This document shows positions 54,205 through 63,524 of a DNA stretch of 64,000 nt, piece by piece. How positions within the stretch are numbered: position 1 is the stretch's first letter; every line of letters begins with the position of its first letter. Both the position numbers and the translations under genes were made by a program. Source of the stretch: an uncultured Saprospiraceae bacterium (GTDB lineage Bacteria > Bacteroidota > Bacteroidia > Chitinophagales > Saprospiraceae); contig CALISO010000040.1 in assembly GCA_938041445.1 (NCBI GenBank), positions 1-64,000 on the forward strand. The letters are read 5' to 3'. The notes beneath the pieces were generated by a model. That model ran no database searches. It was not told where the DNA came from and was given only the letters and a program-made list of their open reading frames with translations.

Positions 54205-55505
54205 TTCTGTTGTGATAAGATTTTATATCCAATAGTACAGTCCAAACATCGAACGTGATCACAATATTCGTTCTTTAATTGGAGAAGTGCCTGACTTTCT
54301 CTAGCATTCTCAGGATTGATGCCAAGTGATTTCCATTGAGTGATGATGGAATTGGACTCTGGTTTGATTGCTTCCAGTAGCTGTTGACTGAGAAGTATTA
54401 GCTCTTCATTATCCGTCATTCTTCCTTTAAGAAAGATCATCGGACTGACAAGATTGATAATCAGTGAGTAGATTGTCGATTTACCTAGAGTCTTCTCAAT
54501 AGGTGTTGAAGTCTTCGCAAATGTGTAGTGGTCATACCAAAATCCTCCCGTGATCTTGGTTGCCAGCAGGGCCTCTATCTGTCCTATAGATCGACACTCA
54601 ATGATTCTACTGAATATTCTTCCATAGGTTTCGATTAGCCTCGCATATTGGGCCAACCTAATGGTGGGCAGGTTTTGAGGACGCAGTCTACCGTGCTTCA
54701 CTTGAGTATTATCAATTGGTGCCAACTTATACTTGTGAGCTAAAAATGTATAGGTGCTTTTCAATCCAGCGTGATAGATGTTGTCCTCGAGAGTCTCGCC
54801 TAGGTAGCCGGCTGTACCAAAGAGCAAGGCCTCCACAGTCTGAATGTCGTCTTGATGTTTTAGCAATATCTGTAGTGGTAGATTGAGACCTATATTATAA
54901 AATGCGACCTTGTTTACCCTCAATCCAAGGCGCTGCAACATTGCAATGTGAAATACTTGATCCCAGTCGTTAGATTGTTTGTCAAGCAATTGGCGATATT
55001 CTGTAACTTTTCTTTCTAAGCGTTCGACTGATAACCTTTCTAGCCAAATGGGTAAAGATGTTAAGTTTAATTCTGGCAGTATAGATTGGCAAGGTATCCA
55101 ATGGGCTTGACTGATAAGGTCATCATACCTTTCCATCAGTATAGAATCTATCAGGTCAGCTAGCTCAAGCGTAGGTATCTTACTACCATCCTTTCGGTAT
55201 ATTTCCTGATCGTGTTGATAGACCACGTGTAAGACCACATTGTCATAGGCCAAGTCAGAAGAGTGGCTGTGTCGATTCCAATCAGAGGATCTCACATGCA
55301 TTTCAATGTGACCAATCCATGTTGTAGTACCCACCTTTACCTTTCCATTGCTAAAGTCTGGGCCGGCATCATGATTATGAAATCCAAAATCAACTATCTC
55401 TAACTGTTGTCCATCTGTCGTCTCCAGTTCTGTGAGTCGGATACGTTTAGTTTTCCATACAAAATGGAGAAGGTCTTCTCTTGGTAGGCTTTCAGATCGT
55501 GCCAT
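54201..55505 (-). CDS. DUF2851 family protein
   Basis: A 434-residue cytosolic protein with the DUF2851 opening LLHFVWKTKRI and the conserved block FGFHNHDAGPDFSNGKVKVG (residues about 37-56) plus IGHIEMHVRSSDWNRH and AYDNVVLHVVY. The N-D-GPDF arrangement recalls nuclease-type metal sites, but this is not proven. C-terminal cysteines CDHVRCLDC form a possible metal site (CxxxxCxxC). Function unknown. Between folA (3-bp gap) and lpxK. Confidence 0.85.
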   Translation of the reverse strand: MARSESLPREDLLHFVWKTKRIRLTELETTDGQQLEIVDFGFHNHDAGPDFSNGKVKVGTTTWIGHIEMHVRSSDWNRHSHSSDLAYDNVVLHVVYQHDQEIYRKDGSKIPTLELADLIDSILMERYDDLISQAHWIPCQSILPELNLTSLPIWLERLSVERLERKVTEYRQLLDKQSNDWDQVFHIAMLQRLGLRVNKVAFYNIGLNLPLQILLKHQDDIQTVEALLFGTAGYLGETLEDNIYHAGLKSTYTFLAHKYKLAPIDNTQVKHGRLRPQNLPTIRLAQYARLIETYGRIFSRIIECRSIGQIEALLATKITGGFWYDHYTFAKTSTPIEKTLGKSTIYSLIINLVSPMIFLKGRMTDNEELILLSQQLLEAIKPESNSIITQWKSLGINPENARESQALLQLKNEYCDHVRCLDCTIGYKILSQQN

Positions 55506-55508
55506 TGT

Positions 55509-56003
55509 CTATGTCCGTATATACTGCTTAAATACATAATCGTGTGGATTCTTCTCGTCCTTAGAGTGAGGTTCTTCACTGATCAATTTCCATTTGTCGA
55601 ACTCAACCTTGGGAAAGAAAATTTCTGGCTCTTCCACAGTTAGGTCAACCTGTGTGATGTAAAGTTTGTCCCATAGATCTTGCGTCTGTTCGTAGATTGT
55701 GCCTCCACCGATGATGCACAGCTCTTCATCACCATTATTAACAGACCATTGAATCCCTTCTTCGATACTTCGGACTACTATGCAGTTGGACACTATATAA
55801 AAAGGGTCACGTGTCACAACAATATTATTTCTCTTGGGCAATGGTCTTCCAATAGATTGGAAACACTTACGACCCATAAGAATAGTCTTATTGATTGTGT
55901 TCTTCTTAAAATACTTAAGATCTGCTGGCAGGTACCAAGGAATGTCATTGCCCTTGCCGATAGCATCGTTATTATCTATGGCAACAATACAAGAGATTAT
56001 CAT
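55509..56003 (-). CDS. folA: Dihydrofolate reductase
   Basis: A 164-residue enzyme that reduces dihydrofolate with NADPH. IISCIVAIDNNDAIGKGNDIPWYLPADLKYFK, quoted in parts as VAIDNNDAIGKGNDIPW and LPADLKYFK, holds the substrate aspartate/tryptophan region. ILMGRKCFQSIGRPLP and CIIGGGTIYEQ are the nucleotide sites. Length and motifs are standard. Its start overlaps the mrdA stop by 4 bp, an unusual but tight junction with the shape genes. Confidence 0.96.
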   Translation of the reverse strand: MIISCIVAIDNNDAIGKGNDIPWYLPADLKYFKKNTINKTILMGRKCFQSIGRPLPKRNNIVVTRDPFYIVSNCIVVRSIEEGIQWSVNNGDEELCIIGGGTIYEQTQDLWDKLYITQVDLTVEEPEIFFPKVEFDKWKLISEEPHSKDEKNPHDYVFKQYIRT

Positions 56004-57838
56004 AGTGGAGTAGTTTCGATGAGTTTTATTTCTTTCATATTCGTCTCTGTTCTCTTTTTATAAGGAGAGATTTCACCCTTGAGATACTTCTCGATGACTA
56101 GGCCTGAAATAGGCGCTGCAACTGTCGCTCCGAATCCTCCGTTCTCAATAAAAACAGCTACAGCAATCTGAGGATCATCCTTGGGAGCAAAAGCAAAAAA
56201 CACCGAGTGATCTTTACCTTGAGGATTCTGAGCTGTGCCCGTCTTTCCACAAATCTGTATGCCAGGGACACCTGCTGATGCACCTGTTCCATATTGGACT
56301 GTCTGTCTCATCCCATCAATGACTGTAGTAAAATGCTCTTCATCAATCCTTACTCTCTTAGGTGAATATCTAGGTACTGTACTTGTGCCGTCAGGGTTTT
56401 CTATTTCTTTGATTAAGTGGGGTTGAATATAGAACCCTCTATTCGCCAAGATTGAAGCAAGGTTAGCAATCTGCAATGTTGTAAATTCAAATTCGCCTTG
56501 CCCAATTCCGATTGACATGATGTAGGTTGACTTCCATGAGGAGTACTTATCATTGTATAGATCATTATAGTACTTAGTCGTGGGTAAGAAGCCTCTGTTC
56601 TCACCTGGGAGATCTATCCCTGTTTTTACACCTAGTCCAAAATCATAAAGGTGCTCATTGAGTATATTCAGACCTACTCCTGGATTATTCCATCCTTCTT
56701 TCTCTACCAGATCTCTCAACATTTGAAAGAAGTAACTATTGCAAGAGTGCAAAATTGCAGACTTCATACTTAGAGGACTTACATGTGGATGACAACCATA
56801 TTTGAACGTCCGATATTGATAATATCCGTTGCAACTAACTGCCTTACTAGGATACCAAACGCCTTCTTGTAAAGCAATCAATGAAAGGATAGGCTTGAAG
56901 ATTGATCCCGGCGGGTACTTGGTTGTAATAGACCTATCTAAAAGTGGTTTATTTGCTTTATCGTTTATCAACTTCGTATACACCTCTCCTCTTCCAGAGT
57001 CAACATTAAGAGAGTTAGGATCATAATTTGGTGCTGAGACCATTGCTAAGATTTCTCCAGTGCTTGGCTCAATCGCGACGACTGAGCCTTTCTTACCTTC
57101 CATTAATTCTTCGATATATGCTTCGAGGTCAAGGTCAATAGTACTGACAAGATCTTGTCCTGCTTTTGGGCTTTCATCAAGCTTTCCATTTTCATAAGAC
57201 GAGGATTCACGACCTACAGCATCTTTAAGAAGATACTGCTGTCCTTTTTGACCTCTGAGTATAGAATCGTACTCCATTTCTAGACCTGTCCGGCCGATGT
57301 AATCACCCAACTCATATTTGCCAGACGCAATATCGTCCTTATCTGCCTCTCCCATAAAACCTAAAGTATGTGAGGCACTCTGGTGTGGGTAGTTTCTGAT
57401 ATTTCTAATCGATGTCTCAAATCCTTCAAAACTGTGTAGGTGCTCCATAAACCGCCCAATCACCTCAGGATCCACCTTACTCATAAAGGTAAAAGGCACT
57501 GATTTACTATATCTAGCATCTCTCCAATTCTTGTTGAGGTTTTGGACGTAAGTTTCCTTATCTATTTTCAGCAACTCACAAAGTTTGGTGGTGTCAATTT
57601 CTGGGCTTACTTTATTGTATGTGACATTGATATTGTAGATCGGATTATTGAGTACTAGAAGCTTACCGTTGCGATCGTAAATAATGCCTCGTGATGGGTA
57701 TAGTGTTTTTTTGACTAGAGTCGTTCTATCTGCCTTAGCTGAATAGGTGCTATCAAGTATTTGTATTTGGGCTGCTTTGAGCAAAAGACCCACAAAACTT
57801 AATAAAAAAAACGCTAGTATCACTCCCTGTTTTTGCAA
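56000..57838 (-). CDS. mrdA: Penicillin-binding protein 2
   Basis: A 612-residue class B transpeptidase of the elongation machinery. A single N-terminal membrane helix (VILAFFLLSFVGLLLKAAQI) precedes the pedestal domain (YPSRGIIYDRNGKLLVLN) and the transpeptidase domain with SIFK (S312), the SCN triad in ILHSCNSYFFQ, and KTGTA in QICGKTGTAQNPQG. Length agrees with PBP2. It follows mreD after 5 bp. rodA, its usual partner, is not adjacent; folA takes that position. Confidence 0.95.
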   Translation of the reverse strand: MQKQGVILAFFLLSFVGLLLKAAQIQILDSTYSAKADRTTLVKKTLYPSRGIIYDRNGKLLVLNNPIYNINVTYNKVSPEIDTTKLCELLKIDKETYVQNLNKNWRDARYSKSVPFTFMSKVDPEVIGRFMEHLHSFEGFETSIRNIRNYPHQSASHTLGFMGEADKDDIASGKYELGDYIGRTGLEMEYDSILRGQKGQQYLLKDAVGRESSSYENGKLDESPKAGQDLVSTIDLDLEAYIEELMEGKKGSVVAIEPSTGEILAMVSAPNYDPNSLNVDSGRGEVYTKLINDKANKPLLDRSITTKYPPGSIFKPILSLIALQEGVWYPSKAVSCNGYYQYRTFKYGCHPHVSPLSMKSAILHSCNSYFFQMLRDLVEKEGWNNPGVGLNILNEHLYDFGLGVKTGIDLPGENRGFLPTTKYYNDLYNDKYSSWKSTYIMSIGIGQGEFEFTTLQIANLASILANRGFYIQPHLIKEIENPDGTSTVPRYSPKRVRIDEEHFTTVIDGMRQTVQYGTGASAGVPGIQICGKTGTAQNPQGKDHSVFFAFAPKDDPQIAVAVFIENGGFGATVAAPISGLVIEKYLKGEISPYKKRTETNMKEIKLIETTPL

Positions 57839-57843
57839 CAGCT

Positions 57844-58368
57844 CTATCCTTTAGAATTAAACAATATATAGGTCAAAAATATCAGAATGATTGACCCAAG
57901 AAAACTAAAGATACTCCGAAGAAGAATCTCGGATAAGTAAACGAAGGAAAATGCTTCTACACTGAATAAAAACAAACAAAAAGTCAACATCAAAACTGAC
58001 GCTGTAGTCAGCACCCATGTCAATCCTTGCTTACTTACTGTAGGGAGTTCCCTGGCCGTGTAACCTTCTCTAGGCTCAAATAGTCTGTAAATAGTTGGTC
58101 GCATCATACCTATCAATAACAAAGACGCCGCATGAATTCCATATGTTCCAAAAAACACATCCACAATCATACCTATGCAAAATGCATAGATTAAGAGGTA
58201 GTATTTATTGAAGTTGAAAGGAAGTGTCATTACCAAATAAGGGTAGATAAACAAGTGAATGTACTTGAAGTCTCCAAAGGTCAGATCCACTCTCTGTAAA
58301 ACAAAAATCTGTATGCCGAGGATGAATATTATCAAAGCGATATGTCGACCGATTCTACTGTAGTTCAT
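57844..58368 (-). CDS. mreD: Rod shape-determining protein MreD
   Basis: A 174-residue inner-membrane protein with about five hydrophobic helices (IALIIFILGIQIFVLQ, YLLIYAFCIGMIVDVFFGTY, WVLTTASVLMLTFCLFLF). GMIVDVFFGTYGIHAASLLLIG is the recognisable MreD core. It overlaps mreC by 14 bp and precedes mrdA by 5 bp. Confidence 0.9.
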   Translation of the reverse strand: MNYSRIGRHIALIIFILGIQIFVLQRVDLTFGDFKYIHLFIYPYLVMTLPFNFNKYYLLIYAFCIGMIVDVFFGTYGIHAASLLLIGMMRPTIYRLFEPREGYTARELPTVSKQGLTWVLTTASVLMLTFCLFLFSVEAFSFVYLSEILLRSIFSFLGSIILIFLTYILFNSKG

Positions 58369-59191
58369 CTTTGTCGATTTCGTTTAACTCTCGTTCTTCT
58401 TCTGAATATTCAGCGTCTATCACATAGACAAGATTTACCAACGTAGGATCTTCCGAGAGTTTCACTTCAATTGAGTAGTTGTTACTACCCTCTGGTATTA
58501 AAAAATCTTCTACCGTTCCTATCATTATTCCTTTTGGAAATAGCGTTGAGAACCCACTTGTGACAACCGTATCTCCCTTAGATATTTCTGCAAACTTGGG
58601 AACGGCATCTAAGTACATTGTTCTATTATCCCCCGTATCCCATTTCAGTGTTCCAAAAAATTCACTATTAACAATATTGCAGCTCAATTGACTCCGACTA
58701 TTGAGTAAGAGCATCACCTTAGCAAAATGATCGCTCACAGCAATGACAGTGCCCACGACTCCATTAGCTGAGATAACTCCCATATCAGGTCTGATGTCAT
58801 CAAGAGCTCCCTTGTTAATAGTGACAAAATTATTCGCTTGATTCACAATCTTACTTGTCACCCTTGCTGGTATGATCCTGTAGGGCATTGTATCTTTCTG
58901 TACAAATTCGTTGAATGTGTTATCCGTATCGTAGATTCTGAAGTTGATAATCTGCTCAATCAACTTTGCATTGTCAGCTTGGATGCTATCATTCTCTGTC
59001 TTCAGATCAAAGTACTGATTCACATTGGCAAATCGCTGAGAAAGCTTGGACATATACAAGTGAGAAGAGTTGACCCATATCTCTTTCTGACTCTGATTGT
59101 ACTTAACTATCAGAGTAAAGCAAATAAACTGGAGCAAGAGAAACAAGCCCAAGTAACCATACTTTATTAAAAATTGAATAAGGTTCTGCAT
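58355..59191 (-). CDS. mreC: Rod shape-determining protein MreC
   Basis: A 278-residue protein with an N-terminal membrane helix (YLGLFLLLQFICFTLIVKY), a coiled-coil stalk (FANVNQYFDLKTENDSIQAD), and the MreC beta domains with ARVTSKIVNQANNFVTINKG and ISANGVVGTVIAVSDHFAKV. It couples MreB to the periplasmic synthases. Its start lies 14 bp after the mreB stop (59206). Confidence 0.94.
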   Translation of the reverse strand: MQNLIQFLIKYGYLGLFLLLQFICFTLIVKYNQSQKEIWVNSSHLYMSKLSQRFANVNQYFDLKTENDSIQADNAKLIEQIINFRIYDTDNTFNEFVQKDTMPYRIIPARVTSKIVNQANNFVTINKGALDDIRPDMGVISANGVVGTVIAVSDHFAKVMLLLNSRSQLSCNIVNSEFFGTLKWDTGDNRTMYLDAVPKFAEISKGDTVVTSGFSTLFPKGIMIGTVEDFLIPEGSNNYSIEVKLSEDPTLVNLVYVIDAEYSEEERELNEIDKDELQ

Positions 59192-59205
59192 AGCAAAACC
59201 CTAAA

Positions 59206-60231
59206 TTACAGACTTTGTCTATCAATCAAGAACGAATACTCATCTGAGTTTATAAGAGCTAGGCTCGTACCTCTGACCACTGCTCTTAATGGATCTTCAG
59301 CAATGTGCACAGACAACTTAGTTCTACGACTCAGTCTAACATCAAGACCTCGAAGCAAGGCACCTCCACCTGTGAGGTATATCCCTCGGTGGTAGATATC
59401 TGATGCCAACTCTGGAGGAGTATCTTCTAGTGCTTTTAGGACGGCCTCTTCGATTTTACTGATACTCTTATCTAGTGCTTCTGCGATGTCTTCATAGTTG
59501 GTCATTACCTGCTTTGGAATACCTGTTAGAAGATCTCTTCCATTAACAGGGAAGTCTGCTGGTGGGTCTTCAAGATCTTGAATAGCTGCACCTACTCCGA
59601 TTTTGATATCTTCCGCAGTTCTTTCTCCAATAAGCAGATTGTGCTTACGCTTCATAAAGTCGATGATATCGTTGGTGAATTCATCTCCGGCAATCCTGAT
59701 AGATTGATCTGTAACGATTCCTGATAGTGCAATTACTGCAATCTCTGTAGTACCACCTCCTATATCAACAATCATATTCCCTTCTGGCGCTTGTACATCA
59801 AGCCCAATTCCAAGTGCCGCAGCCATTGGTTCATGTATGAGATATGTCTCCTTACTATCAACGTGATCAGCGGAGTCAAATACTGCTCTCTTTTCCACTT
59901 CAGTGATACCAGATGGAATACAAATGACAATTTTGAGGTGACTGAACAGTCGTTTCTTATCTTCGATTAATTCAATTAATCCTTGGATCAGATTTTCTGC
60001 AGCTTGAAAGTCTGCGATTACACCATCCTTGAGTGGCCTAATGGTTTTAATGTTTTCATGGGTTTTACCATGCATCAACATCGCCTTTCGGCCTACTGCG
60101 ATGACTTCATTAGTCATTCTATTAATTGCGACGATAGAAGGTTGATCAACTACTACTTGACCATCTTTGATGATCAGCGTATTCGCTGTTCCTAGATCTA
60201 TTGCTAATTCTTGCTTGAAAAAATTGAACAT
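59206..60231 (-). CDS. mreB: Rod shape-determining protein MreB
   Basis: A 341-residue actin homologue that guides lateral wall synthesis. LAIDLGTANTLIIKDGQVVV is phosphate 1, VDIGGGTTEIAVIALSGIV is phosphate 2, and LTGGGALLRGLDVRL is the adenosine motif. Full length and intact. First gene of the shape cluster; the preceding M16-like gene ends 67 bp upstream. Presence implies rod or elongated morphology at some stage. Confidence 0.97.
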   Translation of the reverse strand: MFNFFKQELAIDLGTANTLIIKDGQVVVDQPSIVAINRMTNEVIAVGRKAMLMHGKTHENIKTIRPLKDGVIADFQAAENLIQGLIELIEDKKRLFSHLKIVICIPSGITEVEKRAVFDSADHVDSKETYLIHEPMAAALGIGLDVQAPEGNMIVDIGGGTTEIAVIALSGIVTDQSIRIAGDEFTNDIIDFMKRKHNLLIGERTAEDIKIGVGAAIQDLEDPPADFPVNGRDLLTGIPKQVMTNYEDIAEALDKSISKIEEAVLKALEDTPPELASDIYHRGIYLTGGGALLRGLDVRLSRRTKLSVHIAEDPLRAVVRGTSLALINSDEYSFLIDRQSL

Positions 60232-60298
60232 CCGGTTGCTTTAGGCTACTATTACTAATTCTACTATACAAAAACTGTTCCCAATAAGTAAACGGGAG

Positions 60299-61603
60299 CT
60301 AGAGTGACATACTATCTGGTATATCACCAACAATTACCTGCATATATTCAACGGGATTGAAGTACTTTCTGGCTACTGATCGTATATCATCAGCAGTGAT
60401 TGTTTCTAGTACTTCCAGCTTCTTTTGGAACTCTGTTTCGTCCTTTCCAACAGCCAAATATCTTCTTACTAAATTACTCGCTGCGAATACACCATCAGAG
60501 TCCATCAAAAACTGACCTCTAATGTACTGCTTTACCCTATCTAACTCATCATCTGGCACATTTTCTTTCATCAATTGTTTCATCTCAGATTCTATCTCTT
60601 CGATACACTCACTAGTGAATTTGGCATTGACCTCAGCTGAGATGCTGATGTAACCATCATAATCGAGTAAATCAACCGATGAATCTATGTGATAGCAGTA
60701 ACCTTTTTCTTCTCTGATCTTAGTCATCAATCTTGATCCAAAGTATCCTCCCAATATCATATTAGATAGTCTGATATGGTTAGCATCCTCATGGTGTCTA
60801 GAGAATAACCGTCGACCCATTCTGATTGTCACTTGGTTCGGTTGATGTCCAGGTAAATAAAGCCTTCTACCTATGTCGTTAGCATTCGATACTGGATGAT
60901 ATCTCGGTGGCGAATATTCGGAACTTTGCCTTGCAATTGATTCTAATTGACCAACTATTGTTGCTTCCTCAGCCTGCCCAATGTCACCACTGATCACTAC
61001 TGTACAACCCTCTGTATTGATATGCTTGTCAAGATAACTCTTCACTTGACTTGGAGTTATCTCTGTATAATCACTTGGCTGAGTACTATACCCATATAAG
61101 TGATCTTGGCCGAATAACCGCTCAGTCAACTCCCTATAAGCAACTACTGTATTCTTAGAGAGTTCTGATGTTAGCCTTTCGGCAAATCTATTCTGCCTTT
61201 GCTTTAGCAAGACGTCATCTATCTTGCGATCAACTATTGTCGCAATAAATGTTGGGATTACATCATCAATATTCCCCTTGATCAGAGAAATAGATGCATG
61301 GAGATGTTCGAGAGATGAACGGTAACTCACACTACTACCATAGAAGTCAAACAACTCAGAAAGCTCTTGGTAAGAATATATGGATGTACCATCATTGAGA
61401 CATTGTATGCTACTACGGGCTAACCCTGGAATAATCTCTGTAGTACGACCTCCTTTCCACATAAAATCCATACGGATAATACCTAGACCTTCACCCTTTA
61501 TGATATAAACATTGATGCCGTTATCTAGGGTGAGTATCCGAGGCTTGGGGATAGACAGGTTGTACTGACTGTTTATGGAGGGTTTTTGAGTTCTATTGGC
61601 CAT
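60299..61603 (-). CDS. M16 peptidase homologue lacking the zinc motif
   Basis: About 434 residues, two M16 halves. The opening KPRILTLDNGINVYIIKGE and the late GYFGSRLMTKIREEKGYCYH are characteristic of M16 subunits. Where active members have HxxEH (GLAHxxEH), this protein reads GLARSSIQCL, so the metal-binding histidines and glutamate are missing. It is probably a non-catalytic partner of an active M16 peptidase encoded elsewhere, or has another role. The start at MANRTQKP (61603) is preferred; an earlier one at 61642 adds 13 hydrophobic residues and would lie upstream of a TAATTTTG element at 61619-61626. Confidence 0.85.
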   Translation of the reverse strand: MANRTQKPSINSQYNLSIPKPRILTLDNGINVYIIKGEGLGIIRMDFMWKGGRTTEIIPGLARSSIQCLNDGTSIYSYQELSELFDFYGSSVSYRSSLEHLHASISLIKGNIDDVIPTFIATIVDRKIDDVLLKQRQNRFAERLTSELSKNTVVAYRELTERLFGQDHLYGYSTQPSDYTEITPSQVKSYLDKHINTEGCTVVISGDIGQAEEATIVGQLESIARQSSEYSPPRYHPVSNANDIGRRLYLPGHQPNQVTIRMGRRLFSRHHEDANHIRLSNMILGGYFGSRLMTKIREEKGYCYHIDSSVDLLDYDGYISISAEVNAKFTSECIEEIESEMKQLMKENVPDDELDRVKQYIRGQFLMDSDGVFAASNLVRRYLAVGKDETEFQKKLEVLETITADDIRSVARKYFNPVEYMQVIVGDIPDSMSL

Positions 61604-61710
61604 AAGTATAACTACACACAAAATTAAAATACTCAATGACAAATAGCCGGTTTTTACCCTATTCCTTCTATTTTAGTGCTTTGTTAATCAAGGACTAAAT
61701 ATTTAACCTT

Positions 61711-62826
61711 ATGAAGTTTGATGTTTCATCTTCAGAGTTGCTCTCAGGATTAGTGATTTGTAGTGGATCCCTATCTTCCAACCCTGTATTACCAATACTT
61801 GAAGATTATAAATTTCATATCAAAGACAACGTCTTGACAATCGCCGCGACTAACCTCGAAACGACGATTATCACTAAGGTCGATGTGATTGCCGACGGCG
61901 AAATGACAATCTGTGTCCCTGCGAAAGTATTGCTCGATACACTTAAGGCATTACCTCAGCAACCTGTATCATTTGACATCAATGAAGAAAATCTTGATAT
62001 CAGAATTACCTCTAGCTATGGTAAGTATAAACTCACAGGAAATGACCCCGCAGACTTTCCAGAAATTCCACAAGAATTGGAAGTGAGCAATTTTGTTGCT
62101 AAGAGCAAAGATGTCATCACAGCAATAAATAATACCAGCTTCGCAGTTAGTAATGATGAGTTGAGACTAGCAATGACTGGTGTGCTTATGCAACTTGATT
62201 ACAATAAGATCATCTTGGTTGCTACCGATGCTCAAAAGCTTGTCAAGCACTCATTCGCAGGCATTAACTCTGAGTTGTCAGATACATTTATCGTACCTAA
62301 GAAGTCTTTATCTCTTGTAAAAAATGTTATACACCCAGACGAGGAAGTTTCAATCAGCTACAACTCTAAGAATGTCTTCTTCTCAAGTGGTGAGACTAAG
62401 ATTATCGCTAGATTAATTGATGCGAAGTACCCAGACTATAATGGCGTCATCCCAGCGTCAAGTCCTAATGTGATGAAGATTTCAAGAGCTTCATTTCAGA
62501 GCAGTCTCAAGAGAATTGCTATTTATGCCAATAAGACAACTAACCAAGTTGTACTCAAGTTAGAAGAAGATAAGCTCTCTATTTCTGCTCAAGACATTGA
62601 CTTTGCCAATGAGGCAGACGAAGTGCTACAGTGTGAGTATAAGGGTGATCCATTCACTATTAGTTTCAGTGCTAAGTTCTTGATAGAGATGTTAGGTATT
62701 ATCAATTCGGATGAAGTGGAGCTACATCTTGAAGGGCCAAGCCGAGCCGGTATACTTGTACCAGAGAATCAAGAAGAAGGACAAGATTTATTGATGCTTG
62801 TGATGCCAGTAATGGTGGCATATTAA
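61711..62826 (+). CDS. dnaN: DNA polymerase III beta sliding clamp
   Basis: A 371-residue ring-forming clamp. The three clamp domains are recognisable: MKFDVSSSELLSGLVICSGS at the start, LRLAMTGVLMQLDYNKIILV in the middle, and the terminal LMLVMPVMVAY close to the family end MPMRL. No dnaA or recF is adjacent, so this is not a classical origin cluster. Divergent from the M16-like gene; nadD follows after 13 bp. Confidence 0.96.
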   Translation: MKFDVSSSELLSGLVICSGSLSSNPVLPILEDYKFHIKDNVLTIAATNLETTIITKVDVIADGEMTICVPAKVLLDTLKALPQQPVSFDINEENLDIRITSSYGKYKLTGNDPADFPEIPQELEVSNFVAKSKDVITAINNTSFAVSNDELRLAMTGVLMQLDYNKIILVATDAQKLVKHSFAGINSELSDTFIVPKKSLSLVKNVIHPDEEVSISYNSKNVFFSSGETKIIARLIDAKYPDYNGVIPASSPNVMKISRASFQSSLKRIAIYANKTTNQVVLKLEEDKLSISAQDIDFANEADEVLQCEYKGDPFTISFSAKFLIEMLGIINSDEVELHLEGPSRAGILVPENQEEGQDLLMLVMPVMVAY

Positions 62827-62839
62827 TTCAGCCAAGACT

Positions 62840-63418
62840 ATGAAAGCGACCGGACTTTTTTTTGGTTCGTTTAATCCTGTCCATGTTGGGCATTTAATTA
62901 TTGCCAACTATATCCTCAACCATTCTGAGCTTAGTGAGCTTTGGATGGTGCTGTCTCCACATAACCCTCATAAGCAGAAAGATTCTTTAGCAAATGATTA
63001 TGATAGGTTACATATGCTCAACCTGGCTATAGGTGATAATCCAAATCTCAAAAGCAGTGATGTTGAGTTCAGTTTACCAAAGCCTTCATATACAATAGAC
63101 ACGTTAACTCATCTATCTGAAAAATATCCGGAGAAGTCATTTACCCTGATTATGGGAGGGGATAACCTTGGCACATTCCACAAATGGAAGAATTATGAAC
63201 AAATTTTAGAGCACTACTCTATCATCGTATTTGCAAGGCCAGGCTATGAGTTGGGTGATCTACAGTCTCATCCAAAAGTTACAATCTTATCAGAAACTCC
63301 CCTTCTTCATCTTTCAGCTAGTTACATCAGACGTCTACGCAAAGAAGGCAGAAGCATTCAGTACCTTGTTCCAGATCTTGTCTATAAAGCAATCGAAGAA
63401 AGTAGCCTATATCATTAG
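62840..63418 (+). CDS. nadD: Nicotinate-nucleotide adenylyltransferase
   Basis: A 192-residue enzyme of NAD synthesis. GLFFGSFNPVHVGHLIIAN carries the GSFNPxHxGH nucleotide-binding motif, and LSASYIRRLRKEG is the C-terminal SxxxIR motif. Length standard. Cotranscribed with dnaN, followed 106 bp later by porZ. Confidence 0.96.
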   Translation: MKATGLFFGSFNPVHVGHLIIANYILNHSELSELWMVLSPHNPHKQKDSLANDYDRLHMLNLAIGDNPNLKSSDVEFSLPKPSYTIDTLTHLSEKYPEKSFTLIMGGDNLGTFHKWKNYEQILEHYSIIVFARPGYELGDLQSHPKVTILSETPLLHLSASYIRRLRKEGRSIQYLVPDLVYKAIEESSLYH

Positions 63419-63524
63419 TGTTGTGTCTTTTGTGATCGCTTTTTAGCAATTTCCTTAGCCTACAGAACACTCTCAGCTCTTCCTTGTCGTTAATTTCAGA
63501 GACTACAAGCAATTACTAATTCTT

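Noticed and set aside
61711-62826. Replication origin next to dnaN
   Set aside because: No dnaA, no DnaA-box cluster and no origin-like AT-rich iterons are visible around dnaN.
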